The notes below the pieces were generated by a model. That model saw only the letters and a list, made by a program, of their open reading frames with translations, was not told the DNA's origin and searched no databases. A program made the position numbers and the translations under genes. From Christensenella sp. UBA1685 (GTDB taxonomy: Bacteria; Bacillota; Clostridia; Christensenellales; CAG-138), in contig DCKB01000025.1 in NCBI GenBank assembly GCA_002320595.1, positions 1 through 58,193 on the forward strand: DNA of 58,193 bases, in the 5' to 3' direction. Position 1 is the first letter of the stretch. Each line of letters opens with the position of its first letter. Shown piece after piece: positions 24,882 through 32,365 of the stretch.

Positions 24882-25908
24882 TCCGCTTCCCGCCTTCATA
24901 GCTTGCAACCGTTCCGATGCGCTGCGCGCTTGGGACGGTTTTTTGCAGCTCCGCATACAATGCGTCCGCGTCCTGCTCCGCCACGGCGATCATAAGGCCG
25001 CCCGCCGTCTGCGGATCGTATAACAGATCCTGCTTGGCAAGCTCCACATCCCCCGCATCCACGCCCATCTCCGCAAACGTGCGGTTGCGGTACATGCCCG
25101 CCGGCAAAAAGCCCATGCGCGCAAGCTCGAGCGCTTCCGGGATAAGGTCGATCGCATCCACATGAAGGGTGATCGTCGTATCGCTCCCCGTTGCCATTTC
25201 ATATGCATGGCCGAGCAGGCCGAAGCCCGTCACGTCCGTGCAGGCATGTACGTCGTATTTCACCATCGCATCCCGTGCGGCCTTGTTGAGCGTAGTCATC
25301 ATGCGGTACATCAGCGCTTCGTTTTCCTCGGAAAGCATGTCCACTTTCTTTGCTGTGGAAAGCACGCCGATGCCGATGGGTTTTGTGAGCAGCAACACGT
25401 CGCCCGGCTTCGCGCCGGAGTTGGTTAAAATTTTGTCCGGGTGCACGAAGCCCGTCACCGCAAGGCCGTATTTCGGCTCGTCATCGTGAATGCTGTGGCC
25501 GCCCGTGATGAGCGCGCCCGCTTCGTAAACCTTGTCGTACCCGCCGCGCAGCAGCGCATGCACCGCTTCCATGGGCATGGATTCCGGGATCGCCATAATG
25601 TTCAGGCAAAGTTTCGGTTCGCCGCCCATGGCGTATACGTCGGAAAGAGCGTTCGTAGCCGCAATCTGGCCGAACAGGTACGGATCGTCCGCAATCGGCG
25701 GAAAGAAGTCCACCGTCTGCACCAACGCGAGCTCGTCGCTGATTTTATAAACCGAAGCATCGTCGCTCTTGTCGAACCCGACGAGCAGGTTTGGATCATG
25801 GTGTACCCGAATCCCTTCCAGCAGCTTTGCAAGCACGCCCGCACCGACCTTTGCGCCGCATCCGGCGCATTTTGCAAGCTTTGTCAGCTTAATGTCCTTC
25901 GCTTCCAT
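24868..25908 (-). CDS. selD: Selenide, water dikinase (selenophosphate synthetase)
   Basis: SelD makes selenophosphate, the selenium donor for SelA, from selenide and ATP. The 346-residue protein starts MEAKDIKLTKLAKCAGCGAK at ATG 25908 (AAGGAG upstream; the frame extends to 25938). The active-site position holds Cys in AGCGAK rather than Sec, so this copy is not itself a selenoprotein. The GGHSIHDDEPKYGLAVTG and TDVTGFGLLGHAYEMA motifs are present. A promoter with TTGCAA and GACAAT spaced 17 lies about 50 bases upstream. Confidence 0.95.
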   Translation of the reverse strand: MEAKDIKLTKLAKCAGCGAKVGAGVLAKLLEGIRVHHDPNLLVGFDKSDDASVYKISDELALVQTVDFFPPIADDPYLFGQIAATNALSDVYAMGGEPKLCLNIMAIPESMPMEAVHALLRGGYDKVYEAGALITGGHSIHDDEPKYGLAVTGFVHPDKILTNSGAKPGDVLLLTKPIGIGVLSTAKKVDMLSEENEALMYRMMTTLNKAARDAMVKYDVHACTDVTGFGLLGHAYEMATGSDTTITLHVDAIDLIPEALELARMGFLPAGMYRNRTFAEMGVDAGDVELAKQDLLYDPQTAGGLMIAVAEQDADALYAELQKTVPSAQRIGTVASYEGGKRIILR

Positions 25909-26042
25909 CGTTTTCTCCTTTTTATGTGCCGGCGGCAATCCGCCTGTCGCGCAAGGTTATTGTCTCAAATCCCCGGCGGGATTGCAACGCAGTTTCACAT
26001 CATTTTTACGTTTTACACGGAATTTTTATCGAAAAAAACGAT

Positions 26043-26064
26043 AAAAGGCGGGAGTTCTCCCGCC
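26043..26064 (-). terminator. Terminator of the pyr operon
   Basis: GGCGGGAG (26047-26054) pairs with CTCCCGCC (26057-26064) around a 2-base loop, and TTTTAT follows on the minus strand, 18 bases after the pyrE stop. Confidence 0.75.
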
Positions 26065-26082
26065 CGCTGCATTCTGTTTTTC

Positions 26083-26769
26083 TTACCGGCTGACGCAGTA
26101 TGTTTCCATATATGCTTCCATGCGTGCGCGCATCGTGCCGTCGATGAGGATGCGGCCATCGATCTCCTTGTTGTAAAGCGTTTCAAGGATATCCCGCACG
26201 GTCACAAGCGGGAAGGTGCGGATGCCGAAGTCCCGCTCGATCTCCTCGATTGCGGTCAGTTCGCCCTGTCCGCGTTCCATGCGGTCCACCGAGATGATGA
26301 GCCCCGGAACCTCCACCCTGGCCGCTGCGTGCAAAACCGGCAGCGTTTCGCGCACGGCCGTGCCGGCGGTGATGACGTCCTCAATGATGAGGAGCTTGTC
26401 GCCGTCCTTGGGCTTATAGCCCACCATGGAGCCGCCCTCGCCGTGATCCTTCGCTTCCTTGCGGTTAAAGCAGTAGTTTACGTCCCGCCCCATGCGGGCG
26501 AGCGCCGCCGCAGTGGAAACCGCGAGCGGAATGCCCTTATACGCCGGGCCGAACAGCGCCGCAACCTCCGAAGGCAGTTCGCCGGATTCCGTGTGCGTCG
26601 CGATGCAGGCAGCGTAAAATTCGCCGAGCCGCGCGATCTGCGCGCCGGTCTTATAGTTGCCCGTGTTGATGAAGTACGGCGTTTTGCGGCCGCTCTTTGT
26701 TGTAAAATCACCGAAGGTCAGCACGCCTGCGCGCGCCATAAATGCGATAAATTCCGCTTTGTAGCTCAT
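26083..26769 (-). CDS. pyrE: Orotate phosphoribosyltransferase
   Basis: Joins orotate and PRPP to give OMP, the fifth step of UMP synthesis. The 228-residue protein has the PRPP-binding signature LLIIEDVITAGTAVRE and the FFxxK-like start region TPYFINTGNYKTG. It is the last gene of the operon, 12 bases after pyrD, and is followed by a strong terminator. Confidence 0.94.
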   Translation of the reverse strand: MSYKAEFIAFMARAGVLTFGDFTTKSGRKTPYFINTGNYKTGAQIARLGEFYAACIATHTESGELPSEVAALFGPAYKGIPLAVSTAAALARMGRDVNYCFNRKEAKDHGEGGSMVGYKPKDGDKLLIIEDVITAGTAVRETLPVLHAAARVEVPGLIISVDRMERGQGELTAIEEIERDFGIRTFPLVTVRDILETLYNKEIDGRILIDGTMRARMEAYMETYCVSR

Positions 26770-26781
26770 ATGAATCCCCCT

Positions 26782-27696
26782 TTATTCCCCTTGAAACGCA
26801 GCCTTGAGCGCCGCAATGTTTTCATAGCCTTCCCGCCGCATAAAGGCGGCAAGCCCTTCGAGCACATCCACCGGCGCGGTCGGGTTTATGAGCGCCGCCG
26901 TGCCAACGGCTACCGCGTCCGCACCCGCGAGCAGAAATTCTGCCGCATCCTCGCCCGTCATGATCCCGCCAAGGCCGAGGATAGGCAGCTTCACCGCGCG
27001 GCGCACCTGATACACCATGCGGATGGCCACAGGCTTCACGGTGGGGCCGGAAAGCCCTCCCGTGCCGTTTGCAAGCAATGGACGCTTTGTTTTCAAATCG
27101 ATGCGCATGCCGAGCAGGGTGTTGATGAGCGAAAGCGCATCCGCACCCGCGTCCTCCACCGCCCGCGCGATGGCCGTGATGTCCGTCACGTTCGGGGTTA
27201 GCTTCACCATCACGGGTTTTTTCGCGGCGCGCTTCACGGCCTCCGTCACCCGCGCAGCCATGCGCGGATCCGTGCCGAAGCCGATGCCGCCCTCCTTTAC
27301 ATTTGGGCAGGAGATATTGAGTTCGTACATCGCAACGTTGGTTTCATTGAGCAGTTCCGTCACGGCGACATATTCTTCCACGCTGTGTCCGGCCAGGTTT
27401 GCGATCACCGGCACATCGAAGTTTGCAAGGTAAGACAGCTCGTTTTCGATATATGCCGCAGCGCCCGGGTTTTGCAGGCCGACGGCGTTGAGCATGCCGC
27501 CATAGGTTTCCGCGATGCGCGGCGTCGGGTTGCCGGCCCAGGCTTCCGCCGCGACCCCTTTTGTGATGACCGCGCCAAGGCGCGAAATATCATAGAACGC
27601 ACCGCTTTCGCGCGCCGCAAACGTGCCGCTTGCGGTCATGACCGGGTTTTTCAGCGAAAGCCCTGCAAACGAGATGTGAAGATCGGGTTCGTTCAT
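26782..27696 (-). CDS. pyrD: Dihydroorotate dehydrogenase B catalytic subunit
   Basis: An FMN enzyme of 304 residues oxidises dihydroorotate to orotate as the partner of PyrK (class 1B, NAD-linked). Features include LKNPVMTASGTFA, the NxSCPN motif in ELNISCPNVKEGG with the catalytic base Cys region, VKLTPNVTDI, and the FMN phosphate site LGLGGIMTGEDA. It overlaps pyrK by ATGA, as expected for subunits of one enzyme. Confidence 0.95.
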   Translation of the reverse strand: MNEPDLHISFAGLSLKNPVMTASGTFAARESGAFYDISRLGAVITKGVAAEAWAGNPTPRIAETYGGMLNAVGLQNPGAAAYIENELSYLANFDVPVIANLAGHSVEEYVAVTELLNETNVAMYELNISCPNVKEGGIGFGTDPRMAARVTEAVKRAAKKPVMVKLTPNVTDITAIARAVEDAGADALSLINTLLGMRIDLKTKRPLLANGTGGLSGPTVKPVAIRMVYQVRRAVKLPILGLGGIMTGEDAAEFLLAGADAVAVGTAALINPTAPVDVLEGLAAFMRREGYENIAALKAAFQGE

Positions 27697-28460
27697 TCAA
27701 AGATCACCTCGCTTCCATCAAATACAGGCCCGTCCTTACAGACGCGCTTTTGCACCACCGCTCCGTTTTGCCTGAGCTTGCAGACACAGCCCACGCATGC
27801 GCCGTAGCCGCATCCCATGCGTTCTTCCAAAGAAACCTGAAGCGGCAGTTTCCGCTCCGCACAAAGCGCCGCAAGCGCGCGCAGCATCGGTTTGGGCCCG
27901 CAGGCAAGCACCGCGGTTTCCTCCGAAAGCGCTTCCCGCGCAAGAAGCTGCACCACATTTCCATGGAACCCCGCGCTGCCATCCTCCGTAGCGATGAAGA
28001 GCGCATCGGAGGCGGCTGCAAATTCATCTTTCAGGAACAGCGCGTCCCTGTATCCCAGGGCAACCGTTACGGAAAGCCCCTTCGCCTTTGCCGCATGCGC
28101 CGTCTGAAGCAGCGGGGGCACGCCCACGCCGCCCCCCACAAGCAGCACATGCCCATGCTCCGGCAGGGCATAGCCATTGCCAAGCGGGCTCGATACGCGG
28201 AGCGTTTCGCCCGGGCGCAGCACAGCCATGCGCCGCGTGCCATCGCCCACAGCGCGGTATACGAGGGTCAGCAGGCTGCCCTGCTGCCGGCAAACGCTGA
28301 TCGGGCGCGGCAGAAGGTGTGCGCCATCCGCAGGGTACACGTTCACGAACTGCCCGGGCCGTGCGGGTTCCTCCGCATCCGGCAGGGACAGGGTAAGTTG
28401 ATAAATATCCGGCGCGATGCGCGCGTTTCCTTCGACCTGCGCTGCTATGACCCGCTTCAT
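27693..28460 (-). CDS. pyrK: Dihydroorotate dehydrogenase B electron transfer subunit
   Basis: A ferredoxin-reductase-like subunit of 255 residues with FAD- and NAD-binding lobes and a C-terminal 2Fe-2S cluster site. The cluster ligands are visible in MGCGYGACVGCVCKL plus a later Cys in KRVCKDG. It passes electrons from PyrD to NAD. It overlaps pyrF and pyrD by 4 bases each. Confidence 0.94.
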   Translation of the reverse strand: MKRVIAAQVEGNARIAPDIYQLTLSLPDAEEPARPGQFVNVYPADGAHLLPRPISVCRQQGSLLTLVYRAVGDGTRRMAVLRPGETLRVSSPLGNGYALPEHGHVLLVGGGVGVPPLLQTAHAAKAKGLSVTVALGYRDALFLKDEFAAASDALFIATEDGSAGFHGNVVQLLAREALSEETAVLACGPKPMLRALAALCAERKLPLQVSLEERMGCGYGACVGCVCKLRQNGAVVQKRVCKDGPVFDGSEVIFE

Positions 28461-29362
28461 CCCATGATGTCCTTTTTCATGGCAAGCGCCGCATCCCGCG
28501 CAGCATCCGCAAAACCGCGCTCGCCGTATTTTTCGTTTTTCTTATATGCCGCGATGATCCCGCGGGAAGAATTCACGATGCAGCCCCGGCCGTCCTTGTC
28601 GAAGAAGCCGCGGATGTCCTCCGCCGTGCCGCCCTGCGCGCCATAGCCCGGCACGAGGAAGAACGTGTGCGGCAGAGCCGCGCGCACGCGCGCGCCCTCC
28701 GCCCGGTGCGGCGCGCCGACCACGGCGCACACGCGGCTGTAACCGGAAGCGCCCATTGCAGCCCTGCCCCATTCGTCCACAAGCGCGGCCACATGCAGGT
28801 AAACGGGTTTCCCATCCACAACGATATCCTGAAGCTGGCTGCTTGAGGGATTGCTCGTTTTCACGAGCACGAAAATTCCTTTGTTTTCTTTGTTGCACGC
28901 ATCGATGAAAGGCTGTATGCCGTCTATGCCGAGATACGGGTTCACGGTGACGAAATCCTCATGCCAAAGGTCGAACCTTTCCCCGGCGATCTCGGTGCCG
29001 CCGATGTGCGCGGCATAGGCCGCGGCGGTGGAGCCGATGTCTCCGCGCTTGATGTCGCCGATGACGACAAAGCCCATCTCCTTTGCAAGTGCGGCCGTTT
29101 TTTCATAGGCGGAAAGCCCTGCGAGGCCGTAACGCTCATAAAAGGCAATCTGCGGCTTCACGGCGGGCACAATCCCCTGCACAGCCGCAAGGATCGCCCG
29201 GTTGAACGCAAGGAACATCTCCGCTACAGCCTCGGGCGTTTTGCCATACTGCGCGAATTTCTCCTCCCGCAAATACGATGGGATCATCTCCAGCGTGGGA
29301 TCAAGCCCCACCACGGTCGGGTTGTTGAGCGCGTCGATGCGCGAAAGCAATGCGTCAATCAT
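28457..29362 (-). CDS. pyrF: Orotidine 5'-phosphate decarboxylase (type 2)
   Basis: Converts OMP to UMP. The 301-residue protein is of the longer type 2 class, with NPTVVGLDPTLEMIP near the N terminus and the catalytic motif GFVVIGDIKRGDIGSTAAAY (Lys and Asp pair). The GYGAQGGTAED phosphate loop is near the C terminus. It overlaps pyrK downstream (ATGA) and follows pyrC by 15 bases. Confidence 0.94.
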   Translation of the reverse strand: MIDALLSRIDALNNPTVVGLDPTLEMIPSYLREEKFAQYGKTPEAVAEMFLAFNRAILAAVQGIVPAVKPQIAFYERYGLAGLSAYEKTAALAKEMGFVVIGDIKRGDIGSTAAAYAAHIGGTEIAGERFDLWHEDFVTVNPYLGIDGIQPFIDACNKENKGIFVLVKTSNPSSSQLQDIVVDGKPVYLHVAALVDEWGRAAMGASGYSRVCAVVGAPHRAEGARVRAALPHTFFLVPGYGAQGGTAEDIRGFFDKDGRGCIVNSSRGIIAAYKKNEKYGERGFADAARDAALAMKKDIMG

Positions 29363-29377
29363 GCGTGTTTCCTTTCC

Positions 29378-30616
29378 TCATTCCATGTTCCGGTAAACGA
29401 TCCGCCCGCCCGCGACGGTCAGGAGCGTTTTCCCGCAGACCTCCATGCCCGCAAACGGCGTGCTGCGCCCCTTGGAGCGGAAGGATTCGGGATCGATGCG
29501 GTACGGGCGCTCCACATCGAACACCGCTACATCCGCATATGCGCCCACCGCAAGCGTGCCGCGTTTGGGGTCGCCAAGGATGCGCGCGGGGTTTGCGCTC
29601 ATAAGCGCAACGAGGCGCGAAAGCGGGATGTGCCCCGCCCGTACAAGGCCAGTATAGCTTACGGGGAAGGAGGTTTCAAGGCCGATCACGCCGTTGAGCG
29701 CCCTTTCATAACCGCATTGTTTTTCTTCCGCGCTGTGCGGCGCATGGTCGGTGGCAATGGCATCGAGCGTGCCGTCCTGTATCGCCCGGATCACGGCGGC
29801 AACATCCTCCGCCGTGCGCAGCGGCGGGTTCATCTTGAAATTTCCGTCCGCAGCGCATGTTTCGTCAAAGGTAAAGTAGTGCGGGGCGGTCTCCGCGGTA
29901 ACGGAATAGCCTGCCGCCTTTGCAGCGCGGATGCAATCGAGGCTCAGTTTTGCGCTGATGTGGCAAAGGTGCAGCGCCGCGCCGCTTTCCCGCGCAAGGA
30001 CGAGATCCCGCGCGGCCATGCAGGCTTCGCCCGCCGCCGTGCCGGGGAGCGCGTCATCCTCCGTGTGGTCGAAGATGGGAAGCCCCGCTTCCGCCGCAGC
30101 GCGCATGGCCTCAAGCATCACAGAAGCATCCGCTACGGAGCGGCCGTCTTCGCTCAGCGCACAGGCGCCGGCCCGTTTGAGCGCAGCCGCATCCGTAAGC
30201 GCGCGCCCCTGCTGCCCCATGGTAATGGCGCCGATGGGCAGGGCGTTTATGCCCTCTGCGCGGGCGCAGAGCGCCGCGACCGCTTCCGCCGTGTCAAGCA
30301 CGGGCTTCGTGTTCGGCATCATGCAGACGGTCGTAAACCCGCCTGCCGCGGCAGCGGCGCATCCGCTCTCCATGTCCTCTTTGTATGTAAGACCCGGGTC
30401 GCGGAAGTGCACATGCAGGTCAATCAGCCCGGGGAGCACGAGCGCGCCCGGCGCCTCGATGCGGTCGCTTTCGCCCGCCGGGAGTTCGCCCACGGCATAG
30501 CCTTCGGCACGGATGGCCGCAACGCGCCCTTGTGAAAGATACAGCTCGCCCACGGCGTCCAGGCCAAGCGTCGGATCCACGATGCGGCCGCGCGCGATGC
30601 AAACCGCTTTACTCAT
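29378..30616 (-). CDS. pyrC: Dihydroorotase
   Basis: A zinc amidohydrolase of 412 residues (class I type) cyclises carbamoyl aspartate. Metal ligands and motifs visible are DLHVHFRDPG, the later AIDHTEDD-like region (FDHTEDDALPG), HLCHIS and the ATDHAPH motif. It overlaps the end of pyrI by 8 bases, so translation is coupled. The DPGLTYKED segment after HVHFR is typical of this class. Confidence 0.94.
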   Translation of the reverse strand: MSKAVCIARGRIVDPTLGLDAVGELYLSQGRVAAIRAEGYAVGELPAGESDRIEAPGALVLPGLIDLHVHFRDPGLTYKEDMESGCAAAAAGGFTTVCMMPNTKPVLDTAEAVAALCARAEGINALPIGAITMGQQGRALTDAAALKRAGACALSEDGRSVADASVMLEAMRAAAEAGLPIFDHTEDDALPGTAAGEACMAARDLVLARESGAALHLCHISAKLSLDCIRAAKAAGYSVTAETAPHYFTFDETCAADGNFKMNPPLRTAEDVAAVIRAIQDGTLDAIATDHAPHSAEEKQCGYERALNGVIGLETSFPVSYTGLVRAGHIPLSRLVALMSANPARILGDPKRGTLAVGAYADVAVFDVERPYRIDPESFRSKGRSTPFAGMEVCGKTLLTVAGGRIVYRNME

Positions 30617-31037
30617 TTTTCATGCTGACGATCTCGTCGCAGTATTCGCAGCGGTATTCCCGCGTTTGTGCGTTCATCAGGTGGAAAATGTGGGGGGCGT
30701 TGCGCTCCACGCTCGTTACGCAGCGGGGATTTTTGCACCGGATGACGTTTGTGACCGTCTGCGGAAGCGCAAGGTTGATCTTTTTAACGATCTTCCCGTT
30801 TTCGATAATGTTCACCGTTGCGTTCGGGTCGAGAAGGCCAAGCACGGTCAGGTCAACGTCCGTCACGTTTTCGATCTTGATGAGATCCTTGCGGCCGTGC
30901 TTTTTGCTCGTAGCATTCATAATGAAAGCCACGGTGTTCTTCTTGGTGTCGATTTTAAGATAATCCAGGATGCGGTTTCCGGTGCCTGCGGTGATGTGGT
31001 CAATAACGATGCCGCGTTCGATGCTGTTTACGATCAT
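30609..31037 (-). CDS. pyrI: Aspartate carbamoyltransferase regulatory chain
   Basis: A 142-residue regulatory subunit binds nucleotides in its N-terminal domain and zinc in the C-terminal domain. The four zinc ligands are seen in IRCKNPRCVTSVE and YRCEYCDEIV. It lies 17 bases after pyrB, so the organism makes an E. coli-like PyrB-PyrI enzyme that should be feedback regulated by pyrimidine nucleotides. Confidence 0.94.
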   Translation of the reverse strand: MIVNSIERGIVIDHITAGTGNRILDYLKIDTKKNTVAFIMNATSKKHGRKDLIKIENVTDVDLTVLGLLDPNATVNIIENGKIVKKINLALPQTVTNVIRCKNPRCVTSVERNAPHIFHLMNAQTREYRCEYCDEIVSMKNE

Positions 31038-31054
31038 TGCTGTTTCCTCCCTTT

Positions 31055-31984
31055 TTACTGTACTTCGATGCCGAGCAGCTTCATGATGAGCGCCATGCGC
31101 ACGAACATGCCGTTTTTCGCCTGCTCAAAGTAAAGCGCGCGCGGGTCGCTGTCCACTTCCACCGCAATCTCGTTCACGCGGGGCAGCGGGTGGAGCACCA
31201 TCATGTCCGCATTGGCAAGCTGCATCTTCTCCGCGTCAAGGATGTAGCGATCCTTCAGGCGGATGTAATCGTCCTCATTGAAAAAGCGCTCGCGCTGCAC
31301 GCGGGTCATGTAAAGCACATCCAGCTCCGGCAGCACGTCCTGCATCTTTTTCACCTCGCGGTAGGGCACGTTGTTCGCCTCCAGCACGCCGCGGCGCACA
31401 TAATCCGGAACGCGCAGCTCCTCCGGCGAAATGAGCACGAAGTTCACCCCCGCATAGCGGGAAAGCGCCTTGATGAGCGAATGCACGGTGCGCCCGAACT
31501 TGAGGTCGCCGCAAAGGCCGACGGTCAGGTTTTCAAACCCGCCCTTGCGCCGTCTTATGGTAAGAAGGTCTGTAAGCGTCTGCGTCGGGTGCTGATGGCC
31601 GCCGTCGCCCGCGTTGATGACGGGCATGTCCGTGCTGTTGGCGGCGATGCGGGGCGCGCCCTCCTTGGGGTGGCGCATGACGGCGATATCCGCATAGCAG
31701 GCGATGGTGCGGATGGTGTCCGCAATGCTCTCGCCCTTGGCCACGGAACTGGAGTTGGGTTCCGAGAAGCCGATCACCTGGCCGCCCAGGCGCAGCATGG
31801 CCGCCTCAAAGCTGAAGCGCGTGCGGGTGCTGGGTTCGTAAAACAGCGTTGCGAGCAGCTTGCCATCGCAGGCATGGGCGAACCGCGGAGGATTGGCGAT
31901 GATTTCATCCGCAAGATCAAAGATTTCCTCCAGTTCGGCAGTGGTCATGTCCATGGGTTCCAGAATGCTTTTCCCTTTCAGCAT
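31055..31984 (-). CDS. pyrB: Aspartate carbamoyltransferase catalytic chain
   Basis: Commits carbamoyl phosphate and aspartate to pyrimidine synthesis. The 309-residue protein has the carbamoyl-phosphate loop FYEPSTRTRFSFE, the SSSVAKGESIADT segment, and MHPLPRV-like VLHPLPRVNEI. It is the first structural gene of the operon. AAAGGAG precedes ATG 31984, about 45 bases after the attenuator hairpin. Confidence 0.95.
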   Translation of the reverse strand: MLKGKSILEPMDMTTAELEEIFDLADEIIANPPRFAHACDGKLLATLFYEPSTRTRFSFEAAMLRLGGQVIGFSEPNSSSVAKGESIADTIRTIACYADIAVMRHPKEGAPRIAANSTDMPVINAGDGGHQHPTQTLTDLLTIRRRKGGFENLTVGLCGDLKFGRTVHSLIKALSRYAGVNFVLISPEELRVPDYVRRGVLEANNVPYREVKKMQDVLPELDVLYMTRVQRERFFNEDDYIRLKDRYILDAEKMQLANADMMVLHPLPRVNEIAVEVDSDPRALYFEQAKNGMFVRMALIMKLLGIEVQ

Positions 31985-32022
31985 ACGAATCTCCTTTCTT
32001 GAATGCAGAGCAAAATTTGTTC

Positions 32023-32057
32023 AATAAAAAATCTTCCCTCAATCAAAGGGAAGATTT
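32023..32057 (-). terminator. Attenuator upstream of pyrB
   Basis: A perfect 11-bp stem (AAATCTTCCCT at 32029-32039 with AGGGAAGATTT at 32047-32057) and a 7-base loop are followed on the minus strand by TTTATT, giving an effective U-run. It lies between promoter and pyrB, so it must be read through for operon expression. The stop codon of the leader ORF is inside its loop. Confidence 0.85.
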
Positions 32058-32144
32058 CAAAACAAATATGGAAGGATGGGAAAGGCGGAACGTTCCGCCC
32101 GGAAAACAATTGCGCCGCGCCATGGTTCCAATTCGCCGCCGCAT
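32043..32144 (-). CDS. pyr leader peptide, 33 codons
   Basis: ATG 32144, with AAGGAGG upstream, opens 33 codons ending at TGA 32043-32045, in the loop of the attenuator. The peptide starts MRRRIGTMARRNCF and ends FVLKSSL. Just before the attenuator the RNA is U-rich (AUAUUUGUUUUG), and a palindrome GGCGGAACGTTCCGCC (32084-32099) upstream could be a pause hairpin. This reproduces the parts of the E. coli pyrBI leader, where a ribosome following the polymerase closely when UTP is scarce prevents terminator folding. The mechanism here is inferred. Confidence 0.65.
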   Translation of the reverse strand: MRRRIGTMARRNCFPGGTFRLSHPSIFVLKSSL

Positions 32145-32180
32145 GTTGTTCCCCTCCTTTTTTCACATTAAATCTTTGGT

Positions 32181-32209
32181 ATGGTATCACATCCGGCGAG
32201 TGGTGTCAA
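32181..32209 (-). promoter_or_regulatory. Promoter of the pyr operon
   Basis: On the minus strand TTGACA (32204-32209), a 17-base spacer, then TACCAT (32181-32186). The predicted leader RNA of about 190 bases contains the 33-codon ORF and attenuator. Confidence 0.8.
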
Positions 32210-32229
32210 GAGGGGAATTCGGTGGAATT

Positions 32230-32336
32230 TCATTCCCCAAATTCCGGCGCAAGAAACGCGTTCAGAATGCCCTTCAGGTCAATCTCGCGCAAAAGCGATT
32301 CCATGGTTTCCGGCGTGGTTCCGGCCGTTTAAATTG
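32230..32336 (-). pseudogene. Possible gene remnant between cassette and pyr promoter
   Basis: On the minus strand a protein-like frame reads TTPETMESLLREIDLKGILN, then AFLAPEFGE and a TGA at 32230-32232, with a stop in frame upstream near 32331. It resembles the last 30 residues of some protein whose upstream part is missing where the exporter cassette begins. No family was recognised, and there is no convincing ribosome site for the internal ATG 32304. Confidence 0.3.
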
Positions 32337-32365
32337 CTTTGGCTAAAGTTTTTTCATTACTACTA

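Noticed and set aside
24868..25908. SelD as a third selenoprotein
   Set aside because: The active-site codon is Cys (AGCGAK), and the frame has no internal TGA.
31978..32190. 70-codon minus-strand frame in the pyr leader
   Set aside because: It starts near the -10 without a ribosome site and runs into pyrB in another frame; the 33-codon frame has the ribosome site and the terminator overlap.
31985..32209. PyrR-binding antiterminator leader
   Set aside because: I could not find the conserved PyrR-binding loop sequence or competing antiterminator arms in this short leader, and no pyrR gene is in the window.
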